The notes below the pieces were generated by a model that was not told where the DNA came from, did no database searches, and was given only the letters and a program-made list of their open reading frames with translations. The translations under genes were made by a program, and so were the position numbers. DNA of 64,000 nt from Ga0077555 sp041397775 (GTDB lineage: Bacteria > Pseudomonadota > Alphaproteobacteria > Rhizobiales > Hyphomicrobiaceae): assembly GCA_041397775.1 (NCBI GenBank), contig JAWKWB010000014.1, positions 1 to 64,000 of the forward strand, written 5' to 3'. Below are positions 1 to 9,125 of the stretch, piece by piece; positions within the stretch are counted from its first letter, which is position 1, and the number at the start of each line of letters is the position of its first letter.

Positions 1-153
1 AACCGGAACACGAGCGAACCGGCGGGCGCGCGACGGTTGGTGGTTCCATTGACGCACGCACGTGCGCTACCATCGCCGCCAAACAACGTGCTCCCGGCGG
101 GATTGTTCCCCGAAACCGGGGGCCGAGAAGACGAAATCAGGGAGAGAACGCCT

Positions 154-393
154 ATGAGCCAGGACACACCCAAGGTGCGCCTCGTGGTCGACAGTGACCG
201 CTGCCAGGGCCACAACCGCTGCAATGTCTTGCTGCCCGAGCTGATCCAGATCGACGATTACGGCTTCGCGCACGTTCCCGGCACCGGTGCGGTTCCACCA
301 GCGCTGGCCGAGAAGGCCCGGCTGGCCGTGCGCAACTGCCCCGAATTCGCATTGAAGCTCGAGCCGATCACGGACGAGGGGAGGTCAGCATGA
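154..393 (+). CDS. [3Fe-4S]-type ferredoxin, P450 redox partner
   Basis: A 79-residue soluble ferredoxin that should pass single electrons to the P450 encoded next. Cluster ligands are C17, C23 and C62 (followed by Pro); the position that would carry the fourth cysteine of a 4Fe-4S motif is H20 (C-Q-G-H-N-R-C), the usual signature of P450-associated 3Fe-4S ferredoxins. The ATG at 154 follows GGGAGAGAA; an upstream in-frame ATG at 37 would add a tail with no family resemblance. The stop overlaps the P450 start as ATGA, so the two are translationally coupled. No ferredoxin reductase gene is in the window, so that partner lies elsewhere. Confidence 0.88.
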   Translation: MSQDTPKVRLVVDSDRCQGHNRCNVLLPELIQIDDYGFAHVPGTGAVPPALAEKARLAVRNCPEFALKLEPITDEGRSA

Positions 394-1601
394 CCGACAA
401 GCCACCCGTCACCGACTGGGCCACCGACTTCGACCACATGGATCCCCGCTGGACCGCCGATCCCTATGCCATCTGGGACGATCTGCGCCAGCGCTGCCCG
501 GTCGCCCACACGCAGCGCTACGGCGGCGTCACGCTGGCGACGAAAATGGCCGATGTGCGCGACATTTCCTACGACACCGAGCACTTCTCGAGCCGCCGTC
601 CCGTCGTACGCGCGACGACGCCGACCGTGCCACTCCCCACGCCGCCGATCTCGTCGGATCCCCCGCACCACAAGCCCGCGCGCATGCTGCTCCTGCCGGC
701 CTTCACCCCGAAGGCCATCGAGCCCTACATCGCCGTCACGCGCCGCATCTGCGCCGAGCTGCTCGATGCCATCGGCGATGCGACGACGTGCGACGCCGCC
801 GTCGACTTCGCCCAGCACGTGCCCGTGCGGGTCATCGCCGCGATGCTCGGTGTGCCCGAGAGCGACGGCGATCTCTTCCGGCATTGGATCCACATCATGC
901 TGGAGGATGCCGTCCGGGACGACGCGGCTGCCGCCGACCGGTTCGTGGCGACGTCGCTGGAGATGGATGCCTATTTCAAGCGCCACATCGACAGCCGTCG
1001 GCCCGATCCCGACGGGGCCGATCTCATCAGCTTCCTGCAGCGCGCCCAGCATGCCGGTGCACCCTTGACCGAGCGGCACTTCTACGGTGCCCTGCGGCTG
1101 CTCCTGATCGCCGGCATCGACACGACATGGAGCGCCATCGGCGCCTCGCTGTGGCATCTGGCGCAGCACGCCGAGGATCGCCGCCGCCTCGTGACCGAGC
1201 CGGGACTGATCCCGACGGCCGTCGAGGAGTTCCTGCGCGCCTATTCACCCGTCACCATGGCCCGGCTCATCGCCAGGGACACCGAGATTTCCGGTTGCCC
1301 GGTGAAATCCGGCGAGATGCTGTTGTTGTCCTTCCCCGCCGCCAATCGCGATCCGCAAGCCTTCCCCGATGCCGACAAGGTCGTGATCGACCGGGAAGAC
1401 AATCGCCACGTCGCCTTCGGGCTCGGCATCCACCGCTGCATCGGCTCCAATCTCGCGCGCATGGAAATCCAGGTGGCGCTGGAGGAATGGCTGAAGCGCT
1501 TCCCGCAGTTCGCGCTGGACGACAGCCGCCCCGTCACCTGGTCCGCCGGCCAGGTGCGTGGCCCCCGCAGCATCCCCATGCGGCTAATGGCGACCGACTG
1601 A
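390..1601 (+). CDS. cytochrome P450 monooxygenase
   Basis: A 403-residue soluble bacterial class I P450. Landmarks are the I-helix oxygen-activation motif AGIDTT (241-246), the K-helix ExxR (E280-R283) and the haem loop FGLGIHRC with the thiolate ligand C350. Length is normal for bacterial CYPs and there is no membrane anchor. It overlaps the ferredoxin gene by 4 bp, and its 3' end overlaps the converging ABC ATPase gene by 18 bp. Substrate cannot be read from sequence; the acyl-CoA-type genes nearby suggest a hydrophobic or terpenoid/aromatic substrate, which is inference only. Confidence 0.92.
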   Translation: MTDKPPVTDWATDFDHMDPRWTADPYAIWDDLRQRCPVAHTQRYGGVTLATKMADVRDISYDTEHFSSRRPVVRATTPTVPLPTPPISSDPPHHKPARMLLLPAFTPKAIEPYIAVTRRICAELLDAIGDATTCDAAVDFAQHVPVRVIAAMLGVPESDGDLFRHWIHIMLEDAVRDDAAAADRFVATSLEMDAYFKRHIDSRRPDPDGADLISFLQRAQHAGAPLTERHFYGALRLLLIAGIDTTWSAIGASLWHLAQHAEDRRRLVTEPGLIPTAVEEFLRAYSPVTMARLIARDTEISGCPVKSGEMLLLSFPAANRDPQAFPDADKVVIDREDNRHVAFGLGIHRCIGSNLARMEIQVALEEWLKRFPQFALDDSRPVTWSAGQVRGPRSIPMRLMATD

Positions 1602-2648
1602 CTTGCCGTTGGCGCCGACCTCGGAGCTTATGGGCACGGCCGCAGCTGGCAGCTCCGGCCGCGATACCTCCCCCTCGCGCAGATGGCAGGCGACGTGGTG
1701 GCCGGGCTTCGTCTCGCGCATGAGCGGACGATCCGTCTTGCAGCGGTCGAAGGCGTAGGGGCAGCGGGTGTGGAAGTGGCAGCCGCTCGGCGGGTGGATG
1801 GGGCTCGGCACGTCGCCCTGGAGGATGACGCGGTCGCGCTTGGCGGTGGGATCTGGCACGGGAACCGCCGACAGCAGCGCTTCCGTGTAGGGATGCTGCG
1901 GCCTGGAAAACAGCGATGCCTTGTCGGCGATCTCCACGATGCGCCCGAGGTACATGACGGCCACGCGATGGCTGATGTGCTCGACGACGGCGAGATCGTG
2001 GGCGATGAAGAGATAGGCGACGCCGAATTCCTTCTGCAGGTCGATCAGCAGGTTGATGACCTGCGCCTGCACCGAGACGTCGAGGGCGGAAACCGGCTCG
2101 TCGCAGACGATCAGGCTCGGCCGCACCGCGAGCGCGCGCGCGATGACGAGGCGTTGTCGCTGCCCTCCGGAGAACTCGTGCGGAAAGCGTGTGAGCTGGT
2201 CGCTGCGCAGGCCGACGGCATCGAACAGCCGGCCGACGCGGGTGTCGATGTCCGCCTCGCTCATCGGCTCGAAGTTGCGCAATGGCTCGGCCACGATGTC
2301 ACGCGCCCGCATGCGCGGGTTGAGCGACGAATAGGGGTCCTGGAACACCACCTGCATGGTGCGGCGTGTTTGCCTGAGCGACTCGCCGTCGAGGTCTTCG
2401 ATGCGCTGGCCGGCGAGCTTGATCTCGCCCGCCGTGGGCGCAATGAGCTTCAGGATGAGCTTTCCCGCGGTCGATTTTCCGCAGCCCGACTCGCCCACGA
2501 GCCCGAGTGTCTCGCGTTCGCCGATCGTGAAGCTGATGCCGTCGACCGCGTGCACGTGTGCACCCGCCCGCCCGAACAGGCCCTTGTTGACGGGAAAGTG
2601 CTTCTTCAGTCCTTCGACTTCCAGCACCGGCGGGAGGGGGGATGTCAT
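1584..2648 (-). CDS. ABC importer ATPase, OppF/DppF type
   Basis: ATP-binding subunit of a peptide/nickel/opine (family 5) importer, 354 residues. Visible are Walker A GESGCGKST, the signature FSGGQRQR, Walker B LIVCDEP with the following SALD D-loop, and the C-terminal oligo_HPY extension with the Cys-containing stretch CHFHTRCPYAFDRC, which in this family often carries an Fe-S cluster. The ATG at 2648 overlaps the stop of the upstream ATPase by 4 bp. It is the last gene of the five-gene operon, and its stop lies inside the 3' end of the converging P450 gene. Confidence 0.93.
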   Translation of the reverse strand: MTSPLPPVLEVEGLKKHFPVNKGLFGRAGAHVHAVDGISFTIGERETLGLVGESGCGKSTAGKLILKLIAPTAGEIKLAGQRIEDLDGESLRQTRRTMQVVFQDPYSSLNPRMRARDIVAEPLRNFEPMSEADIDTRVGRLFDAVGLRSDQLTRFPHEFSGGQRQRLVIARALAVRPSLIVCDEPVSALDVSVQAQVINLLIDLQKEFGVAYLFIAHDLAVVEHISHRVAVMYLGRIVEIADKASLFSRPQHPYTEALLSAVPVPDPTAKRDRVILQGDVPSPIHPPSGCHFHTRCPYAFDRCKTDRPLMRETKPGHHVACHLREGEVSRPELPAAAVPISSEVGANGKSVGRH

Positions 2649-3634
2649 GCCACGATCTCCTGGGTGCGCTCGGCCTGCCAGCATGCGGCTGCATGGCCGT
2701 CGGATTTGTTCTCGAGTGGCGGATAGAGTGACCGGCAGATCTCCGTCGCCTCCGGGCAGCGCGGCGCGAAGATGCAGCCCGCGATGCGCCGCGTCAGTGG
2801 GGGAACGATGCCCGGGATCTCGGCGAGCCGCTCCTGGCGTCCCGTCCCGCCCTCCAGGTGCGGCATGGAGCCGAGCAGCGCGCGCGTATAGGGGTGCTTG
2901 GGCCGTGCGAAGAGATCGCGCACGCTGGCTTCCTCCACGATCCGGCCCGCATACATCACGATCACCCGCTCGGCCATCTCGGCCACGACGCCCAGGTCGT
3001 GCGTGATGAGAATGATCGCCGCGCCCGTCTTTTCCTTGAGCTTGCGCATGAGATCGAGGATCTGCGCCTGCACGGTGACATCGAGCGCGGTGGTCGGCTC
3101 GTCCGCGATGAGGAGCTTGGGATCGCAGGCAAGCGCCATCGCGATCATGACGCGCTGGCGCATGCCCCCCGACAACTCGTGTGGATACTGTGTGACGCGG
3201 CGTTCCGGCTCGGGAATGTTGGCGAGATGCAGCATTTCGACAGCCCGTGCCGTGGCGGCATCCTTGTCGAGCTTCTGATGCAGCATGAGCGTCTCGGCGA
3301 TCTGCCGCCCGATGGTGAGCACCGGGTTCAGGGACGTCATCGGCTCCTGGAAGATCATCGAGATGTCGTTGCCGCGGATCTTGCGCATGTCCGGCTCGGG
3401 AAGCGTCAGCAGATCGCGACCCTGGAAGCGGATCGCGCCGGCGGACTTGCCCGGCGGCTGCGGGATGAGCCGCAGGATGGACATGGCCGTGACGGATTTG
3501 CCGCAACCGCTTTCACCCACGATGGCGAGCGTCTCGCCGGCCTCGACCTTGAAGGTGACGCCGTTCACGGCCCGGCTGACGCCGTACTCCGTGCGAAAAT
3601 GCGTCTGCAACTTTTCGACTTCGAGCAACGCCAT
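2645..3634 (-). CDS. ABC importer ATPase, OppD/DppD type
   Basis: Second ATPase of the same importer, 329 residues. It has Walker A GESGCGKS, signature LSGGMRQR, Walker B LLIADEP, the switch His in LITHDLG, and the C-terminal oligo_HPY domain with GCIFAPRC. Presence of paired, non-identical D and F ATPases is typical for family-5 importers, where they form a heterodimer. It sits 3 bp downstream of the permease gene and overlaps the next ATPase gene by 4 bp, so co-translation is likely. Confidence 0.93.
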   Translation of the reverse strand: MALLEVEKLQTHFRTEYGVSRAVNGVTFKVEAGETLAIVGESGCGKSVTAMSILRLIPQPPGKSAGAIRFQGRDLLTLPEPDMRKIRGNDISMIFQEPMTSLNPVLTIGRQIAETLMLHQKLDKDAATARAVEMLHLANIPEPERRVTQYPHELSGGMRQRVMIAMALACDPKLLIADEPTTALDVTVQAQILDLMRKLKEKTGAAIILITHDLGVVAEMAERVIVMYAGRIVEEASVRDLFARPKHPYTRALLGSMPHLEGGTGRQERLAEIPGIVPPLTRRIAGCIFAPRCPEATEICRSLYPPLENKSDGHAAACWQAERTQEIVA

Positions 3635-3637
3635 GTG

Positions 3638-4558
3638 TCAAAGCCTCTTTGCCATGCGGGGATCGACGGCATCGCGCAGTCCGTCTCCGAGGAGATTGAC
3701 GGCGAGAACGGTCACCGAGAGGAAGATTGCGGGGAAGAACACGATGAACGGCTTCACCTGCCAGAGCGCCCGGCCATCCGCCATGATGTTGCCCCAGGAT
3801 GGAATGATCGGCGGCGTGCCCGCACCGATGAAGGACAGGATCGATTCCGTGATCATGGCACTCGCGCAGATGTAGGTTGCCTGCACCGTCAGGGGGGCGA
3901 TGGTGTTGGGCAGGATGTGGCGGGTGATGATCAGCGGCGTGCGCGTTCCCGAGGCGATGGCCGCTTCGACGTAGGGCTGCTCGCGCAGCGACAGCACGAC
4001 ACCGCGGACCAGGCGCGCCACGCGCGGAAACTCCGCGACGGCGATGGCCGCGATGACATTCGGCACGCTGCCGCGCGTCAGCGCCATCAGCGCGACCGCG
4101 AGCAGGATCGGCGGGATCGACATCATGCCGTCCATGATGCGCATGATGATGCCGTCGGCCCACCGCACGAAGCCCGAGACGAGGCCGACGACGAGGCCCG
4201 CGAGCGACGCCAGGAGGGCCACCGAGAACCCGACGAGGAGCGATACGCGCGCGCCGTATATGACGCGCGAGTAGATGTCGCGGCCGAGCATGTCTGAGCC
4301 GAACCAATAGTCGACGGACGGTGGGCGGGTACGCTTGGAGGGGGCGAGTGCCGCGGGATCGACCGTGCCGAGCAACGGCGCGAGCACGGCCATCGCCACC
4401 AGGAGCGTGAGCAGCAGGCCGCCGATGGCGATCGCGGGATAGCGGTAGACGAAGCCGCCGATGCCGTGCCGCTCGCGGACGGGCGGCAGGATGTCGGGAA
4501 GCTCCGGTTCGCCGGCAAGCTGCATGGCGCCGAATGCGGTGGGGGGTGTAATGGTCAA
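3638..4558 (-). CDS. ABC importer permease, OppC/DppC type
   Basis: Integral membrane permease of about 306 residues with an N-terminal helix, the OppC_N region and five further helices; the EAA-type loop is near VEAAIASGTR. The start is uncertain. A TTG at 4558 overlaps the preceding stop (TTGA) and is preceded by GAGG at an 8-nt spacing; the first ATG, at 4525, has no ribosome-binding site. I chose TTG on that basis; the ATG would give 295 residues, also acceptable for the family. It partners the DppB-type permease encoded just upstream in the operon. Confidence 0.88.
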   Translation of the reverse strand: MTITPPTAFGAMQLAGEPELPDILPPVRERHGIGGFVYRYPAIAIGGLLLTLLVAMAVLAPLLGTVDPAALAPSKRTRPPSVDYWFGSDMLGRDIYSRVIYGARVSLLVGFSVALLASLAGLVVGLVSGFVRWADGIIMRIMDGMMSIPPILLAVALMALTRGSVPNVIAAIAVAEFPRVARLVRGVVLSLREQPYVEAAIASGTRTPLIITRHILPNTIAPLTVQATYICASAMITESILSFIGAGTPPIIPSWGNIMADGRALWQVKPFIVFFPAIFLSVTVLAVNLLGDGLRDAVDPRMAKRL

Positions 4559-5496
4559 TATCTGATCCTCGGATCGAGCGTGGTGTAGACAAGGTCGACC
4601 AGCAGATTGACGAGCACGTAGACGAAGCTGAACAGCAGCACGATGCCCTGGATGACCGGGTAGTCGCGGCGCAGGATCGCGTCGATCGTGAGCCGGCCAA
4701 GGCCCGGGATCGCGAAGACGCTTTCGGTCACGACGGCGCCGCCGATCAGCAGGGCCACGCCGATGCCGATGACGGTCACGATCGGAACGGCGGCGTTCTT
4801 CAGGGCGTGGACGAAGAGGATGGGGCGCTGCGCCAGCCCCTTCGCCCTGGCTGTGCGGATGTAGTCCTGCTGCAGAACCTCGAGCATGGACGCGCGTGTA
4901 ATTCGTGCAATGAGCGCGATGTAGACGCAGCCGAGCGCGATTGCAGGCAGGATCAGGTTCTCCAGCCACGGCCAGAGCCCGTCGCCCAGCGGCGTGTAGC
5001 CCTGGACCGGCAGCCAATCGAGTTCCAGCGCGAAGACGTAGGCCAGCAGGTAACCCACGACGAACACCGGGACCGAGAAGCCGAACACGGCAAAGCCCAT
5101 CAGCGACCGGTCGAGCCAGCTGCCGGCCTTCCAGGCCGCCACGACACCGATCGGCACCGCGATCGCGATCGAGAGCACGAGGGTGATCAGCATCAGCGAG
5201 AGCGTGGGCTCGAGCCGCTGCGCGATCATCTTCGTCACGGGCAGGCCCGTGAACATCGAGGTGCCGAGGTCGGCATGCAGGATGCGCCACGACCACTCGC
5301 CGAAACGTTCCAGAAACGGTCGGTCGAGGCCGAGGCTCACCCGGATGCGCTCGACATCTTGCGGTGTCGCCTGATCGCCTGCGATCACGACCGCGGGATC
5401 GCCGGGCGCGATGTAGAGCAGGCTGAAGACGAAGAGGGCGACGAACCCCATGACGGGGATCGTCGACACGATGCGGCGTAGGATGAAGCCGAGCAT
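4555..5496 (-). CDS. ABC importer permease, OppB/DppB type
   Basis: First permease of the importer, 313 residues. The N-terminus (LGFILRRIVSTIPVMGFVAL) is the characteristic first helix of DppB proteins, followed by the GDPA segment and five more helices with the EAA loop around YIRTARAKGL. It starts 9 bp after the stop of the binding-protein gene and its stop overlaps the putative TTG start of the next permease. With the second permease it would form the inner-membrane channel. Confidence 0.93.
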   Translation of the reverse strand: MLGFILRRIVSTIPVMGFVALFVFSLLYIAPGDPAVVIAGDQATPQDVERIRVSLGLDRPFLERFGEWSWRILHADLGTSMFTGLPVTKMIAQRLEPTLSLMLITLVLSIAIAVPIGVVAAWKAGSWLDRSLMGFAVFGFSVPVFVVGYLLAYVFALELDWLPVQGYTPLGDGLWPWLENLILPAIALGCVYIALIARITRASMLEVLQQDYIRTARAKGLAQRPILFVHALKNAAVPIVTVIGIGVALLIGGAVVTESVFAIPGLGRLTIDAILRRDYPVIQGIVLLFSFVYVLVNLLVDLVYTTLDPRIRY

Positions 5497-5505
5497 GTTG
5501 CTGAC

Positions 5506-7104
5506 TCAGGCCTTCTTGACGTTCCAGAAGAAGGGCAGCGGACCGCCCGAGACGCCCGAGATGTTGCTCCGCCAGGCCTGGAAGCCCTTGTAGAAGCCGG
5601 TCGGGATGTAGACGACGTCGTCCATGGCGGCCTTGTTGATGCGCGCCATCGCCGCCTTTTCTTCCTCGACGTTCTTGGCCTCGAACCAGGCCGCGATCTG
5701 CTTTTCGGTCTCCGGGCTGTTGGGCCAGCCGAACCACGCCTTGTCGCCGGTGCCGCGCAGGGCGTTGTAGCTGGCGGGCGTGGCGCAGTCGGCGCCGGCA
5801 TGCCAGGTGTGGAACATGCCCCAGCCACCCTGGCCCGGCGGCGACTTGGAAGCGCGGCGCTGGCCGACAGTGCCCCAGTCCGTCGCGACGTAGTCGACGG
5901 TCATGCCGAGCTTCTTGAGGAGATCGGCCGTCACCTCGCCCATCGCCTTCAGCGGCGCCTGGTCCTGCGCCACGATGCAGGTTACGGGTTGGCCCGAATA
6001 CCCCGCCTCCGCCAGCAGCTTCTTCGCCCCTTCCAGATTGCGAGGGCCTTTCAGCGCATCGCCGCCGGCCTCCGTGTAGTACGGCGTTCCCGGCGTGAAG
6101 AAGCTCGGCAGCAGCTTCCACAGGCTGTCGTCACTGCCGACGACGGCGCGCATGAAGTCCTCCTGGTTGAGGGCCATCTGCACCGCCTTGCGCACTTTCG
6201 GATTGTCGAAGGGGGGATGCAGGTGATTGAGGCGGAACGAGCCGATGTTGCCGAGCGGGTCGGCGATATCGACCTTGATCTTCCGGTTGCGCTTGAGCAC
6301 CGGCACGAGATCGGGGATCGGCGTCTCCCACCAGTCCACCTCGCCGCTCTGCAGTGCGGCCGCCGCCGTCGCGGGGTCGGGCATGATCACCCATTCGAGG
6401 CGATCGATGCTGATGACCTTGCCGCCAGCCAGCCAGTCGGCGGCTTCTGCACGCGGCTGGTAATCGGCGAATTTCTCGAACACGGCCTTGGCACCCGGCA
6501 CCCACTCCCCGCGTGCGAACTTCATCGGACCGCTGCCGACATATTCGGAGATCTGCTTGAAGGGGTCGGTCTTGGCGATGCGCTCGGGCATGATGAAGGC
6601 GATCGGCGTGTTGTTCTTGCCGAGCGCGAATTTCATCTTCGGGAACGGCTTCGACAGCACCCACTTCACGGTCTTGTCGTCGACGGCCGTGAGTTCCTTC
6701 TCGATCGCCTTGATCATCTGGCCCATGGGATCGCGCACGCTCCAGCGCGCCAGCGATGCCACCACGTCCCGTGCCAGGACGGGCGCCCCGTCATGGAACT
6801 TGAGGCCCGGCCGCAGCTTGAACGTCCACGTCAGGCCGTCGCTGGAGACCTCCTCGCTCTCCACCATCTGGCGTTGCGGCTCGAGCTTGCTGTTGACGCC
6901 GTAGAGCGTGTCCCAGACCAGCGCCGAGGCATTGCGCACGACGTACTGCGTTCCCCAGATCGGGTCGAAGTTGGCGAGGTTGGCCTGCGGCACGAACTTC
7001 AAGGTTCCCTTCGCGCCCTGGGCGATCGCCGGAGCGGGAAAGGCACTTGTCGTCGAGAGCGCCGCCGCGCCCAGGGATGATTTGAGAAAAGTTCTGCGGT
7101 CCAT
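5506..7104 (-). CDS. ABC substrate-binding protein, family 5 (DppA-like)
   Basis: Periplasmic solute-binding protein of 532 residues, first gene of the importer operon. The N-terminus carries a twin-arginine signal (DRRTFLKSS) followed by a hydrophobic stretch and a cleavage site near APAIAQG, so export by Tat is predicted. The SBP_bac_5 domain fills the rest, with the family's FHDGAPV and YVGSGPMKF segments. Ligand cannot be assigned: family members bind peptides, opines, nickel, glutathione or glycosides. The promoter should lie in 7105-7562. Confidence 0.93.
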   Translation of the reverse strand: MDRRTFLKSSLGAAALSTTSAFPAPAIAQGAKGTLKFVPQANLANFDPIWGTQYVVRNASALVWDTLYGVNSKLEPQRQMVESEEVSSDGLTWTFKLRPGLKFHDGAPVLARDVVASLARWSVRDPMGQMIKAIEKELTAVDDKTVKWVLSKPFPKMKFALGKNNTPIAFIMPERIAKTDPFKQISEYVGSGPMKFARGEWVPGAKAVFEKFADYQPRAEAADWLAGGKVISIDRLEWVIMPDPATAAAALQSGEVDWWETPIPDLVPVLKRNRKIKVDIADPLGNIGSFRLNHLHPPFDNPKVRKAVQMALNQEDFMRAVVGSDDSLWKLLPSFFTPGTPYYTEAGGDALKGPRNLEGAKKLLAEAGYSGQPVTCIVAQDQAPLKAMGEVTADLLKKLGMTVDYVATDWGTVGQRRASKSPPGQGGWGMFHTWHAGADCATPASYNALRGTGDKAWFGWPNSPETEKQIAAWFEAKNVEEEKAAMARINKAAMDDVVYIPTGFYKGFQAWRSNISGVSGGPLPFFWNVKKA

Positions 7105-7562
7105 TCAGAAGCACTCCCGTCGAGCTCACGATCTGTCTTGTGCAACCGCGCAGGAGCGTCTTCTTTCGAGGCGTCGTTGGTTTCGCCCTGCGCAGCTTTA
7201 TTTGTTGCGACGCACCATTGCCGGTCAAGGCAGCAAGATCCGGCAACGTGCTGGTTCATTGGGCATTTCGAGGTGATCCTCTGCTTTGTCGGTAGGCCGC
7301 ATGCCGCGGAATGCCGCAACGCAAAATGGAAAGGCGGCATCGGCGTCGGCCGCAATGCGGCGCCTCCGGCCGGGCCTGGGACCCACGGCCGGCGGCGATG
7401 CGCGCTGCGGCTCGTGTGGTGCCGCAACGCGTGGGATGCCCATCACCACGCTTGGCGCATCGTGCGGGAAACCGATACTCTTCCCGGCGGGAAAGCCGGG
7501 TCGCCAAGATCGCCCGGCACGAGACCACGCCAAGCATCGAAAGCATCACGAGGCCCCGCGCA
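7105..7562. other. divergent intergenic region
   Basis: 458 bp between the ABC operon (leftward) and the lipocalin-like gene (rightward). It must hold both promoters. The part from about 7310 to 7420 is rich in GCCGC/GCGGC self-complementary stretches. I see no convincing coding sequence, RNA gene or known operator. Confidence 0.5.
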
Positions 7563-7952
7563 ATGAATGTCACTGGAACCTGGAAGCTCGTCCGCACCGC
7601 CGCCGAAGCCGAGGATGGAACGCCGATCACGCCCCCCTTCGGTGGCGAGCAGGTCATCGGCCGCCTCGTGCTGTCGAAGGACGGCCGCATGATGGGCGCC
7701 ATCATGGATGCACGGACCCAGATCCCCGCCGGCGAGACGCGCCAGCGCAGCTTCTACAGCGGCCTCTACACGTTCGACGGCAAGCAACTCAGAACGCGCG
7801 TGGATACCTCGATCGACACCGATCGCGTCGGCGGCGAGCAGGTGCGCGACGTCAGCTTCGAGGGCGAGTTCATGGTGCTGCGCCCGCCGCTGCGCCAATA
7901 TCACGGTCGCATGGAGAAACACGCGCTGTGGTGGGTGAAGATCGACGACTGA
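7563..7952 (+). CDS. lipocalin-like domain protein
   Basis: A 129-residue cytosolic protein. Its opening (NVTGTWKLVR) and the following alternating strands (GRLVLSKDGRMMGAIM ... RSFYSGLYTFDG) match the small lipocalin-like family of proteobacteria, a beta-barrel thought to bind small hydrophobic ligands. I start at the ATG at 7563; longer in-frame extension upstream has no family-like sequence. It precedes a carboxymuconolactone-decarboxylase-like gene by 58 bp in the same direction, consistent with co-transcription. No catalytic residues can be assigned. Confidence 0.7.
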   Translation: MNVTGTWKLVRTAAEAEDGTPITPPFGGEQVIGRLVLSKDGRMMGAIMDARTQIPAGETRQRSFYSGLYTFDGKQLRTRVDTSIDTDRVGGEQVRDVSFEGEFMVLRPPLRQYHGRMEKHALWWVKIDD

Positions 7953-8010
7953 GCGCCCCGGATCGCCCGCGACGCAGCCCGACCCGCCCCGATCACGCAA
8001 AGGACCGCGC

Positions 8011-8556
8011 ATGGCCCGCCTTCCCGTCTTGAAATCTCCCGAGGACCTGGCGGGCGATGCCCGCCGCATCGCTGAGAAAATCGTCGACACGCGCAAGTCG
8101 CTGGAGGGGCCCTTCTCCGTCTGGTTGCACGCGCCGGAGTGGGCCGAGCGCGTCGCGCACCTGGGCACGCTGGTGCGCTTCGAGGGGACGCTCGATTTCC
8201 GCATCCGCACGCTGGCCGCCCTCGTCGTCGGCCGCCACTTCCAGGCGCAATACGTGTGGGGCATCCAGGGCGTCATCGCCGCCGACCGCGACATCCCCCG
8301 CGCGACCATCGACGCCATCCGCGACGGCCGCTCCGACGGCATTGCGCCCGACGACCTGCAGATCGTCGACTTCACGCGGCAACTATGCGCCAAGAACCGC
8401 GTCGACGAGCCGCTGGCGCAGGCGGTGCTGGCCCGGCTCGGCCCCGACCGGTACGTGCAGTTGACCACCTGCATCGGCTACTACGGCATGCTCGCCATGA
8501 CCGTGAACGGCGCCGAACTGCCACCAAATCCAAAGCACGAGGCGTTGACCGTTTGA
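8011..8556 (+). CDS. carboxymuconolactone decarboxylase (AhpD-like) family protein
   Basis: 181 residues, all-helical. The region WLHAPEWAERV ... RIRTLAALVVGRHFQAQYVWGIQ follows the CMD/AhpD core, but the usual YEWxxH is YVWGIQ here and there is no CxxC pair, so an AhpD-type peroxidase is unlikely; a CMD-like decarboxylase or a non-redox member is more plausible. It lies between the lipocalin-like gene and a small hypothetical, all rightward. Biological substrate is unknown. Confidence 0.8.
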   Translation: MARLPVLKSPEDLAGDARRIAEKIVDTRKSLEGPFSVWLHAPEWAERVAHLGTLVRFEGTLDFRIRTLAALVVGRHFQAQYVWGIQGVIAADRDIPRATIDAIRDGRSDGIAPDDLQIVDFTRQLCAKNRVDEPLAQAVLARLGPDRYVQLTTCIGYYGMLAMTVNGAELPPNPKHEALTV

Positions 8557-8590
8557 GGCGGGCGCACGCTGCAGGGAGGGCCGAAAACCG

Positions 8591-8827
8591 ATGGATTTGT
8601 TCCGCTACGTCTTCGATCGCTTGTCGGAAGCCGGTCGCCCCGATGCCGCCGCCCGCGCCTGCATCTACGACCAGTGCCGTGCGGAGATCGCGGCCCGTCA
8701 TGCGGGCCAGCCCTCGCACGACAAAACCCTCGCCAACCTCGAAAAAGTCATCCGCCGCCAGGAAATGCAGGCGCTCTACGAAGAGAGCCTGGAGCGGGAT
8801 GCCGAAGAACGCCCAAAGCAGACGTAG
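8591..8827 (+). CDS. small conserved-type hypothetical protein
   Basis: 78 residues, predicted helical, acidic-basic mixed with a C-terminal charged helix (QALYEESLERDAEERP). It has a good ribosome-binding site (GGGAGGG 11 nt before ATG) and codon use like its neighbours. Its stop codon falls inside the left arm of the palindromic repeat at 8822-9031, so the repeat insertion may have set or trimmed its C-terminus. I do not recognise the family. Confidence 0.55.
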   Translation: MDLFRYVFDRLSEAGRPDAAARACIYDQCRAEIAARHAGQPSHDKTLANLEKVIRRQEMQALYEESLERDAEERPKQT

Positions 8828-9031
8828 GTTGGGTTAGCGCGGTCGGCTGGATATGCGCATACCCCGTCACCGGACCCGCACGTAACCCAACAGCCCAGGC
8901 CCGAGACCTCCGTGAAGCACGAGTGGCTCGCGCTGCCGGAACGAGCGTGGCGACTGTTCGTTGGGTTACGCGCGGCGCCATTCCCTCGACCCGCCCAGAA
9001 ACCACGCTGGCCGCGCTAACCCAACCTACGT
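8822..9031. repeat. GTAGGTTGGGTTAG palindromic repeat element
   Basis: A 210-bp element bounded by a perfect 21-bp inverted repeat (8822-8842 and 9011-9031, beginning ACGTAGGTTGGGTTAG). A second, inner perfect 11-bp inverted repeat (CGTAACCCAAC, 8881-8891, against 8960-8970) uses the same core word. It encodes nothing. Repeats built on GTAGGTTGGGTTA/CGTAACCCAAC are known across many bacterial genomes as non-autonomous palindromic elements; assignment to that type is by the core word only. Confidence 0.85.
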
Positions 9032-9125
9032 TCTTGTCGCGTTGCTGTTGCGGATGAAGCCATTCATCGGAGATATCGGCGCAGCACCATGCCGAAATTC
9101 CGGATATCGTCGCGAGACCGAGGCG

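Noticed and set aside
2649..3506. Continuation of the OppF-type frame upstream of its ATG
   Set aside because: Overlaps the conserved OppD-type gene and has no family-like sequence.
4559..6121. Open frame running upstream from the DppC-type permease
   Set aside because: It lies under the DppB permease and binding-protein genes; no domain.
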